NCBI GenBank assembly: GCA_002401295.1
Contig: NVSR01000042.1
Location: 1-6,361, forward strand
DNA length: 6,361 bases
DNA from: SAR324 cluster bacterium
GTDB taxonomy: Bacteria > SAR324 > XYD2-FULL-50-16
Direction: 5' to 3'
Part shown: positions 1-4,727 of the stretch, in pieces
How positions within the stretch are numbered: the first letter of the stretch is position 1
How the letters are laid out: the number at the start of each line of letters is the position of its first letter
Notes under the pieces: model-generated
Told to the model about the DNA's origin: nothing
The model's input: the letters and a program-made list of their open reading frames with translations, nothing else
Database searches by the model: none
Translations under genes and position numbers: made by a program

Positions 1-1032
1 TATATCATTTCCGGAATAAAAAAGGCATCAGAAGTCAAGGTGGGTGATACGATAACAACCATGGAAAATCCTTGCTCCGAAGCAATTAAAGGATTCGAAG
101 ATGTGAAGCCAATGGTCTTCTCTGGAGTATATCCTGTTGATACGGAGGATTATGAAGAACTTCGTTATTCGATGGAGAAGTTGCAACTGAATGATTCTTC
201 TTTGGTTTTCGAACCGGAATCATCTGCCGCTTTGGGTTTTGGATTCCGTTGTGGATTCCTCGGTATGTTGCACATGGAGATTGTCCAGGAGCGATTGGAA
301 CGAGAGTTCAACATGGTTGTAATTACGACGGTACCAAACGTATCGTATAAAGCATACATGCGAAAAACACCAGATGTTGCAATGATCGTTAACAATCCTT
401 CAGAGCTTCCGGATCCCTCTGGTATGGAACGCATAGAAGAACCCTATATCAGGGCTCAGGTAATTACAAAATCTGAGTATGTTGGACAAATTATGACCCT
501 TTGCATTGAGAAAAGAGGTGAATTAACCAATCAAGTGTATTTGACACAAGACCGTGTTGAACTTACATTTGAAATGCCAATGGGCGAAATCGTATTTGAT
601 TTTTACGATCGCTTGAAAACGGTTTCGCGAGGTTATGCCTCTTTCGATTATCACCCAACGGGGTATAAAACGTCTGATCTAATCAGGATGGATTTACTAC
701 TCAATGCCGAGCCAGTAGATGCCTTATCAGCATTGGTTCATAGAAGTAATGCATATGATCTTGGAAAAAGAATCTGTATAAAATTAAAGGAATTGATTCC
801 ACGCCAACAATTCGAGATTCCGATTCAGGCTGCAATTGGAGCTAAGGTAATTGCCAGAGAAACGATAAAAGCACTTCGAAAGGATGTTACCGCGAAATGT
901 TATGGTGGTGATATTTCGCGTAAACGTAAGCTGCTTGAAAAACAAAAAGCGGGTAAGAAACGTATGCGACAAGTTGGTAAGGTTCAGATTCCTCAGGAAG
1001 CCTTCCTGGCGGTATTAAAATTGAATGATTAA
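1..1032 (+). CDS. lepA: Elongation factor 4 (LepA), C-terminal part, 5' end outside window
   Basis: The frame is open from base 1, so the gene starts upstream of the window. The visible 343 codons are a little over half of a normal LepA of about 600 residues; the N-terminal GTPase domain is missing. LepA is a ribosome-binding translational GTPase related to EF-G that acts on stalled or misassembled ribosomes in the cytoplasm. The protein opens at the end of domain II (GIKKASEVKVGDTIT). It continues through the EF-G-like domain III (GFGFRCGFLGMLHMEIVQ) and domain V (PMGEIVFDFYDRLKTVSRGY). It ends in the LepA-specific C-terminal domain (KCYGGDISRKRKLLEKQK, then KKRMRQVG and IPQEAFLAVLKLND). The terminal KLND and the overall wording match Bacteroidota LepA as I remember it. 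The GTG at position 40 is an internal Val codon, not a start. The gene converges on a broken minus-strand gene, with stop codons 2 bases apart. Confidence 0.97.
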   Translation, partial: YIISGIKKASEVKVGDTITTMENPCSEAIKGFEDVKPMVFSGVYPVDTEDYEELRYSMEKLQLNDSSLVFEPESSAALGFGFRCGFLGMLHMEIVQERLEREFNMVVITTVPNVSYKAYMRKTPDVAMIVNNPSELPDPSGMERIEEPYIRAQVITKSEYVGQIMTLCIEKRGELTNQVYLTQDRVELTFEMPMGEIVFDFYDRLKTVSRGYASFDYHPTGYKTSDLIRMDLLLNAEPVDALSALVHRSNAYDLGKRICIKLKELIPRQQFEIPIQAAIGAKVIARETIKALRKDVTAKCYGGDISRKRKLLEKQKAGKKRMRQVGKVQIPQEAFLAVLKLND

Positions 1033-1034
1033 TT

Positions 1035-1345
1035 CTACCCTTCTTCCTCTTCTGAGCTAAAGCGCTTTTTTAAGTCGAAAATTACGCTGCTTATTTGTTC
1101 GTGGAGTTCGAGTTCTATCTCGTCCAAGCGAACAGCTGCTTTTTCGCGCGACCGTACACTCGAAATCTTCGGTTTGTATTTTTCGATTATGCTTCCATAG
1201 TCATACCTGGCTCCCCTGGCGATGATTTCTTTTTAAAATTATAGAATGTATATCGGACTTTCCTGTCTTTGAATTGCAGTTTTAAGTCTGTGATGAATCG
1301 ATAATTATAGGCATTTCCTAGGTTATATTTTTTACCCACTATACT
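1035..1345 (-). pseudogene. Frameshifted, 5'-truncated remnant of a host gene
   Basis: Two overlapping minus-strand frames join into one plausible protein tail of about 100 residues. The first part reads SIVGKKYNLGNAYNYRFI, then about 18 residues to YTFYNFK. The second part reads EIIARGARYDYGSIIEKYK, continues to HEQISSVIFDLKKRF, and ends at a TAG at 1037-1035. The frames switch at the T run 1230-1234 (an A5 run on the coding strand), where one extra A would restore a single frame. No start codon with a ribosome binding site is visible. The frame runs back into the TAG stop (1348-1346) of the neighbouring gene, so the 5' half is missing. Codon use (CGA, TCG, GCC) is like lepA and unlike the A+T-rich genes beyond. 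The pattern of strands ending in an amphipathic helix recalls small secreted Bacteroidota proteins such as the DUF4468 type, but that assignment is a weak guess. Confidence 0.6.
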
Positions 1346-1654
1346 CTAAATTATTTCGTACACTTTTTCTCCCTTTTCAGGATCCTCAAATTTGAGTTTT
1401 TGTTTGAATTTCGCCTTATCTTGCCATTCTTCAGCAACGAGAAACAATTCTTCATTTTTCAAAGAATACTGTTCTCCTCTATCATAAAAAGTTAAGATTT
1501 TATTTTCAACTTTAAAGATAAAATCACCTATACTCTCACTTTCGGCCTTATAGTGATTATATAACAGCACTTTTATACTGCCTGATATCACATCATCTAC
1601 ATACTGCCTAATCAATAGTTCTAATTTCTTAGCGCTCATGTCATCAGACTTCAT
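1346..1654 (-). CDS. Hypothetical protein, 102 residues, not recognised
   Basis: I do not recognise this protein. It is acidic and soluble-looking, with no signal peptide or membrane segment. The N-terminal third (MSAKKLELLIRQYVDDVI) is predicted helical. The middle alternates short strands (DFIFKVENKILTFYDRG), and the C-terminal part is charged (EEWQDKAKFKQKL). The start is well supported: ATG at 1654 is preceded by AGGAG (1665-1661) with a 6-base spacer, so Met1 is preferred over Met6. It is the last gene of the minus-strand series and lies just downstream of the repeat copy 1731-1799. It therefore looks like cassette cargo, possibly a lone antitoxin, immunity or anti-phage gene; that is inference from context only. 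Its TAG stop is in the same frame as the broken host gene that follows, which places the junction between foreign and host DNA at about this point. I see no convincing promoter in 1655-1730. Confidence 0.75.
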   Translation of the reverse strand: MKSDDMSAKKLELLIRQYVDDVISGSIKVLLYNHYKAESESIGDFIFKVENKILTFYDRGEQYSLKNEELFLVAEEWQDKAKFKQKLKFEDPEKGEKVYEII

Positions 1655-1730
1655 AACCTTCTCCTGTGTATAACTTGGGTATCTTTCTACTAGGAACTCT
1701 TATCTTCAATGATTCATTAACTACCAATGT

Positions 1731-1799
1731 GCTCTTGCTCTAATATCCTTCTAATCTGTGTAATCTGCTGACAAAAAGCTCTTGCTCTTCCAGAAACAA
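1731..1799 (-). repeat. Intergenic repeat, copy C
   Basis: This copy aligns without gaps to copies at 3886-3974 and 6242-6330. It starts GCTCTTGCTCTAATATCC on + and ends with GCTCTTGCTCTTCC, so the same GCTCTTGCTCT word occurs near both edges. The core has AATC at 9-base spacing and a weak hairpin: arms TCTGTG (1755-1760) and TGCTGA (1766-1771), loop TAATC, with two wobble pairs and one mismatch. It begins, in the minus direction, at the base after the TAA stop of the CopG-type antitoxin gene, so gene end and repeat abut exactly. Confidence 0.85.
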
Positions 1800-2066
1800 T
1801 TAACTAGCCAGCTTCACCTGTCCCGATACGTATTGATGGATCAAAGCATTAATAAGCGTCTGATAAGGGATACCCGTTTCAAGTGCCTTTGCTTTTATAC
1901 CATGTAAATCACCCATATTTAAACGAATAGTAATATTTTTAGATTTAGTAAGATATTCTTTTGCAGATTCTTTTGCTAATGAAATCTCTTCCTCCATATT
2001 AATACTCTGCTTTAGGTTATCATTTTCAAAAGCTTCTAAAATTTCTAATTCTTCTTTATCAAACAT
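1800..2066 (-). CDS. CopG/BrnA-like ribbon-helix-helix antitoxin
   Basis: An 88-residue protein. Its N-terminal half is acidic and probably forms the toxin-binding arm (MFDKEELEILEAFEND). Its C-terminal half is a CopG-type ribbon-helix-helix: the DNA-binding strand KNITIRLNMGDL is followed by helices IKAKALETGIPYQTLINALI and HQYVSGQ. Antitoxins of this kind neutralise the partner toxin and, as dimers, repress their own operon. It is the second gene of its operon. The toxin stop and this ATG are 3 bases apart, and the Shine-Dalgarno AAAGGA lies in the last codons of the toxin. The toxin-first order is that of brnT-brnA. The length is normal for the family. Repeat copy C begins immediately after its stop. 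Confidence 0.88.
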   Translation of the reverse strand: MFDKEELEILEAFENDNLKQSINMEEEISLAKESAKEYLTKSKNITIRLNMGDLHGIKAKALETGIPYQTLINALIHQYVSGQVKLAS

Positions 2067-2069
2067 GAC

Positions 2070-2330
2070 TTATCCTTTATACTTTTTTTTTGCTTTTCTA
2101 CTTGGTATAATTGTTTTTAAGAAAATATAGCTTTCTTCTTTCACAAAGGGGATAAGATATACATAATTTAAAGCTTCTACAACGTATATCTTTTGATTAG
2201 GGCACTCTTTATCATTGGGATGGTCATACACATCTAATATACCATTAGTAATAGCATCTATAATATCTTCAAATCCAATACCCCGATCTTTTCTAATAAG
2301 TTTATCTTTTTCTTTATCATATTTAAACAA
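2070..2330 (-). CDS. BrnT-like toxin (RelE-fold superfamily), TTG start
   Basis: An 86-residue protein with the BrnT layout. A short N-terminal strand (FKYDKEKDKLIRKDRGI) leads into the conserved GFEDIIDAI helix. A DHPND-containing loop follows, then central strands (KIYVVEALNYVYLIPFV) and a basic C-terminal end (IFLKTIIPSRKAKKKY). BrnT toxins are ribonuclease-type inhibitors of translation; the basic C-terminal strand usually carries active-site residues. The start is a TTG at 2330-2328, supported by GAGGAT (2341-2336) five bases upstream; no ATG in frame is better placed. The CopG-type antitoxin follows after 3 bases. The divergence from classical BrnT leaves a related DUF4258-type toxin as the alternative. 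A broken relative of the same gene lies at 3831-3891. Confidence 0.8.
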   Translation of the reverse strand: MFKYDKEKDKLIRKDRGIGFEDIIDAITNGILDVYDHPNDKECPNQKIYVVEALNYVYLIPFVKEESYIFLKTIIPSRKAKKKYKG

Positions 2331-2335
2331 AACTT

Positions 2336-2368
2336 ATCCTCTTCATATACATACAATGTAAAATTATA
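2336..2368 (-). promoter_or_regulatory. Extended -10 promoter and ribosome binding site of the brnT-like operon
   Basis: On the minus strand a perfect TATAAT (2368-2363) is preceded by TGG, giving an extended -10 element. The hexamer 17 bases upstream (TTAGTG) is a poor -35, as is common with extended -10 promoters. Between the promoter and GAGGAT (2341-2336) lies TACATTGTATGTA, an inverted TACA/TGTA pair that could be an operator for the ribbon-helix-helix antitoxin. The rest of 2331-2433 holds no gene and no copy of the dispersed repeat. Confidence 0.6.
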
Positions 2369-2433
2369 CCACACTTGATAATTTTCACTAAGGCCTAGAA
2401 AGTAATCACTTTATGGCTAGCCAGATTAAAGTC

Positions 2434-3027
2434 TCACTTTTCTTCTTTACGACCACCCTGAATAAACTCCAAAAAGAAAACTAAAAATAGCGAAAATATT
2501 AAAGATGAGACAAAAGAAACAGCCACAATAAGTTTCTTTTTTGGTTGCTTAGCCACATCAACTACCTGAACTTCACCAATAACTTGAGACATACGAACCT
2601 TAGTATAATCAGCCGCCATCTCTTTATGACGATTCATAATAAAGTCAATACCACTTTGAAGTTCTTTTTCAGCAAGCTCTTTTTGCATATTACTAGATGA
2701 AAGTAAAAGAAGAGCATTCGTGCGTTTAGGAACAACTGCTGTAATACTCATAGCTCTTTCAATAATATCTTTTAAATTATTGACATTGTCTAAATACCTA
2801 ACAGCTCCACTTTTTTCTTCAATACTCTGACCTATCTCTATCAAAGCACTCGCTTCATAAAGAGGTTGCACTAGTTTTAATGACCATACGTAAACTAAAG
2901 AAGCTAAGGTAACTACCAAAACAACTCCAAAGACTATAGTCTTACGCTGGACAATTGTTTGCCATAATTCTTTTAAATCTATAGTATCTTCTTCCATATA
3001 CTGTGCCTGCATATTTTCTTGATTCAT
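2434..3027 (-). CDS. Short Wzz-like chain-length determinant protein
   Basis: A 197-residue inner-membrane protein with the Wzz layout. The cytoplasmic N-terminus includes DTIDLKELWQTIVQRK. TM1 is at about 31-50, and a periplasmic part follows, starting LYEASALIEIGQ. A second segment at about 165-188 is introduced by the basic, proline-containing QPKKKLIV and has the small, polar residues typical of Wzz TM2. Wzz-family proteins set the chain length of O-antigen or capsule polymers made by Wzy. The periplasmic part is only about 110 residues, far shorter than in classical Wzz of about 325 residues. It recalls short Wzz-like proteins I associate with Campylobacterota, but could also be an internal deletion of a longer gene. 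The start is supported by AAGGGT (3040-3035) seven bases upstream. No polysaccharide gene is near; it sits alone among toxin-antitoxin pairs, just 3' of repeat copy E. I see no clear promoter in the 40 bases between repeat and start. Confidence 0.75.
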   Translation of the reverse strand: MNQENMQAQYMEEDTIDLKELWQTIVQRKTIVFGVVLVVTLASLVYVWSLKLVQPLYEASALIEIGQSIEEKSGAVRYLDNVNNLKDIIERAMSITAVVPKRTNALLLLSSSNMQKELAEKELQSGIDFIMNRHKEMAADYTKVRMSQVIGEVQVVDVAKQPKKKLIVAVSFVSSLIFSLFLVFFLEFIQGGRKEEK

Positions 3028-3067
3028 AAATATTACCCTTTATATTTTTTGAAAAAATAATTAAACA

Positions 3068-3143
3068 GACCCTTGCTCTAAAAATCTTGTCTAATCCACA
3101 AAGTCACGCTGGCAAGAAGCTCTTTATTACCCAATCACCAGAT
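3068..3143 (-). repeat. Intergenic repeat, copy E (most diverged)
   Basis: The word CTTGCTCTAAAAATC at the left edge and AAGCTCTTTATTACCC at the right match the edges of the other copies. The middle is diverged: the AATC units are partly kept (AATC, AATC, AGTC) but the hairpin is lost, and small insertions are present. It lies 33 bases beyond the yoeB stop and 40 bases ahead of the wzz-like start. It separates those two genes just as the better copies separate theirs. Confidence 0.65.
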
Positions 3144-3176
3144 CTCAAATATACAACTACTCCAATCAGAATATTG

Positions 3177-3431
3177 TCAATAATAAAATCTACAAGCTAT
3201 AATAGTAACATGCGCTTCATTCACTTCATACACAAGTCTATGTTCATCCGTAATACGTCTAGACCAACATCCTGCAAGTTCATACTTAAGAGGTTCAGGT
3301 TTCCCTAGCCCTTCAAAAGCTTCGCGTTTAATATCTTTTATCAAAAGATTGACTCGTTTTAAAACCTTCTTATCATTAACTTGCCAATACAGATAATCAT
3401 CCCATGCATCATCTGTCCAAGCTATCTTCAT
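3177..3431 (-). CDS. yoeB: YoeB toxin (mRNA interferase), His83 replaced by Tyr
   Basis: An 84-residue protein colinear with E. coli YoeB: WDDYLYWQ near the N-terminus, GKPEPLK and WSRRITDEHRLVYEV in the middle, CRFYY at the end. YoeB binds the ribosomal A site and cleaves mRNA during translation; YefM masks it. Residues matching the known catalytic Glu46 and Arg65 and the final Tyr84 are present. The residue matching catalytic His83 is Tyr (TAT instead of CAT, one transition), which is unusual and may weaken cleavage. The ATG overlaps the yefM stop in an ATGA (3431-3428), the classical translational coupling of this pair. It is followed, after 33 bases, by repeat copy E. Confidence 0.95.
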   Translation of the reverse strand: MKIAWTDDAWDDYLYWQVNDKKVLKRVNLLIKDIKREAFEGLGKPEPLKYELAGCWSRRITDEHRLVYEVNEAHVTIIACRFYY

Positions 3432-3679
3432 TCTAACAGTTCTTTTTCAGAAGTTTTTCCATCACGAGCATCATTAAGTGAGCGTAACAATCTATCTTTG
3501 TTTTTTTGTGAGCTAAATAAGTATTGCATCTCTTTCATTGAATTATACTCATCAAATGAGATAACAACAACATTTTCATTGCCTTTTCTATGTATAATAA
3601 CATCTTCATGGTCATTATAAGCAGCATCAAAAACAGCTTTAAGATTGTTTCTTGCTTCGGTTAGACTAACTACTTGCAT
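3428..3679 (-). CDS. yefM: YefM antitoxin
   Basis: An 83-residue Phd/YefM-family antitoxin: SLTEARNNLKAVFDAAYNDH, then VIIHRKGNENVVVISFDEYNSMKE in the DNA-binding and dimer fold, and an acidic C-terminal tail (SLNDARDGKTSEKELLE) that wraps the toxin. YefM binds YoeB and represses the operon together with it. The start ATG at 3679 has AGGA at 3688-3685, 5 bases upstream. The gene overlaps yoeB by 4 bases. The promoter and a repeated TGTA/TACA operator lie immediately upstream. Length and motifs are complete, so the antitoxin looks functional. Confidence 0.95.
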   Translation of the reverse strand: MQVVSLTEARNNLKAVFDAAYNDHEDVIIHRKGNENVVVISFDEYNSMKEMQYLFSSQKNKDRLLRSLNDARDGKTSEKELLE

Positions 3680-3689
3680 AAAATTCCTT

Positions 3690-3713
3690 TACATAATACT
3701 GTACGTAATTACA
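3690..3713 (-). promoter_or_regulatory. Likely YefM operator: alternating TGTA/TACA/TGTA half-sites
   Basis: On the minus strand the 24 bases read TGTA, 6 bases, TACA, 6 bases, TGTA. The half-sites are 10 bases apart, about one helical turn, and form two overlapping inverted repeats that share the middle half-site. YefM proteins are known to bind TGTACA-type palindromes. The position between the -10 box and the ribosome binding site fits repression. Assignment to YefM is inference. Confidence 0.5.
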
Positions 3714-3740
3714 TCATAAAATATTTCTTTTAATTAACAA
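3713..3740 (-). promoter_or_regulatory. Sigma-70-type promoter of yefM-yoeB
   Basis: On the minus strand TTGTTA (3740-3735) and TATGAT (3718-3713) are separated by 16 bases, and transcription would begin about 25 bases before the yefM ATG. The -10 box abuts the operator-like palindromes at 3690-3713, as expected for an autorepressed toxin-antitoxin operon. Confidence 0.6.
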
Positions 3741-3830
3741 GTCCTTTCTCTTAAAAGCGAAAACACATTAGTAATCAAGTAAATATTTTACAATCAGACT
3801 TCTTGCATACCCCCTTGCAGTCTCAGCATT

Positions 3831-3891
3831 TCATACAAATATCCCCTTGCTAAGAGCATCTATAATATCTTCAAAAGAATAACACGATCTT
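3831..3891 (-). pseudogene. Fragment of a BrnT-like toxin gene
   Basis: On the minus strand this stretch matches codons about 14 to 30 of the brnT-like gene at 2070-2330. It has a 20-base exact match (3856-3875 against 2254-2273). It encodes FEDIIDALSKGIF followed by a TGA at 3833-3831. One base is missing ahead of the FED codons, so KDR and FED are in different frames. Everything before KDR and after the DAL region is gone. The 5' edge of the fragment coincides with the edge of repeat copy B (shared AGATC). The toxin-like sequence therefore begins exactly where the repeat stops, as expected if the repeat marks a recombination joint. The remainder of 3741-3830 shows no gene, only a direct repeat CCCCTTGC at 3811-3818 and 3843-3850. 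Confidence 0.6.
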
Positions 3892-3974
3892 GCTCTAAAA
3901 TCCTTCTAATCAGCGTAATCCGCTGACAACATGTTCTTGCTCTTCCAAAAACTAAAAACCATTAAACACATCTC
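3886..3974 (-). repeat. Intergenic repeat, copy B
   Basis: This copy aligns without gaps to copy A (6242-6330). I count 5 differences in the first 75 bases, with further similarity to a shared CATCTC end. It has AATC at 9-base steps and a perfect hairpin: TCAGCG (3910-3915), loop TAATC, CGCTGA (3921-3926). It lies 19 bases beyond the relE stop in the direction of transcription, and its other edge joins the brnT fragment directly. Confidence 0.9.
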
Positions 3975-3993
3975 TTACAACACCTACCTAGGC

Positions 3994-4278
3994 TTAGTGT
4001 CTATTATTTAAGTTCTTATAAATCTCGTTGTTTTCTCTTTTCCCAACAGCTAAAACTAAGACAACTATCTCTTCCTCTTTAAGTTCATAGGCAAGTCTAA
4101 AACCTTTTGTTCTTAATTTTATTTTATATATATTTTCAAATCCACTTAATTTATCTTTTAAGACCTTAGGATTTTCAAGTCGTTCTTTAAGTTTCTTTTG
4201 AAATTGAGTTTTAACACTTGAATCTAATTTATTCCACTCTTTATAAGAGAGCTTAGTAAATTTTAGTTTATAACTCAT
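3994..4278 (-). CDS. relE: RelE/StbE-type toxin, active site complete
   Basis: A 94-residue RelE toxin that is colinear with E. coli RelE over almost its whole length: KEWNKLDSSVKTQFQKKL, then ERLENPK, YKIKLRTKGFRLAYEL and AVGKRENNEIYKN. RelE cleaves mRNA in the ribosomal A site. The residues matching the known catalytic set (Lys52, Lys54, Arg61, Arg81, Tyr87) are all present at the same numbering, so the toxin should be active. It overlaps the antitoxin gene by 11 bases, which suggests coupled translation with the antitoxin made first. The TAA stop at 3996-3994 is followed by repeat copy B. Confidence 0.95.
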   Translation of the reverse strand: MSYKLKFTKLSYKEWNKLDSSVKTQFQKKLKERLENPKVLKDKLSGFENIYKIKLRTKGFRLAYELKEEEIVVLVLAVGKRENNEIYKNLNNRH

Positions 4279-4522
4279 CTATCGAAATTTCTATAAGTTC
4301 TTCTTCCTTATAATCTAGTCGCTCTTTTACTGTTTGCAACAAATAGTAATCATCAATAGTTTCAGTCATTTTTTCAAACAAAGCACTTGGAACTAGGTAA
4401 GCACTAGCCACATTATGATTTAAAATAGCAACGGCCTCGTCTCCTGCATCTTTAAGTAGCTGAGTAGGTGATTTTTTAAGTTCAGTTATACTGGCTGTAT
4501 AGTTGGCTAATATAGGTTGCAT
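4268..4522 (-). CDS. RelB/StbD-type antitoxin (Phd/YefM fold)
   Basis: An 84-residue antitoxin with the StbD-like N-terminus (ILANYTASITELKKSPTQLL), then GDEAVAILNHNVASAYLVPSALFEKM, the DNA-binding and dimer part of the Phd/YefM fold. The acidic C-terminal tail (KERLDYKEEELIEISIDEL) would cover the RelE active site. It is first in the operon and overlaps relE by 11 bases. The ATG at 4522 has AAAGGA (4534-4529) 6 bases upstream and a near-consensus promoter. It looks complete. StbD-StbE pairs are known as plasmid-stability modules. Confidence 0.92.
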   Translation of the reverse strand: MQPILANYTASITELKKSPTQLLKDAGDEAVAILNHNVASAYLVPSALFEKMTETIDDYYLLQTVKERLDYKEEELIEISIDEL

Positions 4523-4551
4523 AACAAATCCTTTTAGATTAGGTTTGATAT

Positions 4552-4580
4552 ATTATACTATATTTAGTACTTTTTATCAA
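4552..4580 (-). promoter_or_regulatory. Near-consensus sigma-70 promoter of the relB-relE pair
   Basis: On the minus strand TTGATA (4580-4575) and TATAAT (4557-4552) are separated by exactly 17 bases, about 30 bases before the start codon. This is the best promoter in the window. The -10 box lies inside the imperfect palindrome ATATAGTATAATATAT, a likely site for autorepression. It shows that this pair has its own promoter and need not be read from upstream genes. Confidence 0.75.
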
Positions 4581-4665
4581 TTATTATTTATATTAAGAAC
4601 TCACCTACACCCTAAATTCTTCAACCTTTTTCATCCCAAAAGTCTTCCTAATCACACGGGAAAAA

Positions 4666-4727
4666 GTTTTTGTCCTAAAATCCTTCTAATCTACGTAATC
4701 TGTTGACAAAAGTTTATGCTCGAAAAT
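4666..4727 (-). repeat. Intergenic repeat, copy D
   Basis: This copy matches the others best at the core CCTAAAATCCTTCTAATC, followed by TACGTAATCTGTTGAC. The hairpin arms TCTACG (4690-4695) and TGTTGA (4701-4706) differ from copies A and B, but keep pairing through an A-T replacing G-C, one G-T wobble and one mismatch. The outer parts have drifted: TTTTGTC and GACAAAA form an extra inverted repeat here. In the minus direction it starts at the base after the hipA TGA stop. The 4581-4665 stretch beside it holds no recognisable gene. Confidence 0.8.

Noticed and set aside
165..434. Minus-strand frame inside lepA
   Set aside because: It lies wholly within the strongly conserved lepA coding sequence and encodes nothing recognisable; the same holds for 784-972.
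1059..1068. Palindrome AAAGCGCTTT followed by T's as a terminator after lepA
   Set aside because: The palindrome has no loop, so it cannot form a useful stem, and it lies within the coding part of the remnant gene.
3087..3620. Plus-strand frames 3087-3308 and 3381-3620
   Set aside because: They are antisense to yefM-yoeB and repeat E and give low-complexity, unrecognisable proteins.
3892..3926. Repeat hairpin as a rho-independent terminator for the minus-strand genes
   Set aside because: The stem is only 6 bp and the next T run is about 12 bases away, so it does not fit an intrinsic terminator.
3886..3974. Repeats as canonical integron attC sites
   Set aside because: The layout fits, but I find no RYYYAAC/GTTRRRY pair at the repeat edges on either strand; GTGTT follows copies A and B but has no matching AAC at the other edge. 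I therefore call them repeats only.
4590..4660. Short minus-strand peptide (MKKVEEFRV and the residues before it)
   Set aside because: Only 9 to 16 codons, without a ribosome binding site or recognisable similarity; could be a gene scrap but cannot be supported.
4503..4706. Plus-strand frame of 67 codons
   Set aside because: It covers the relB promoter region and repeat D on the wrong strand and has no family resemblance.
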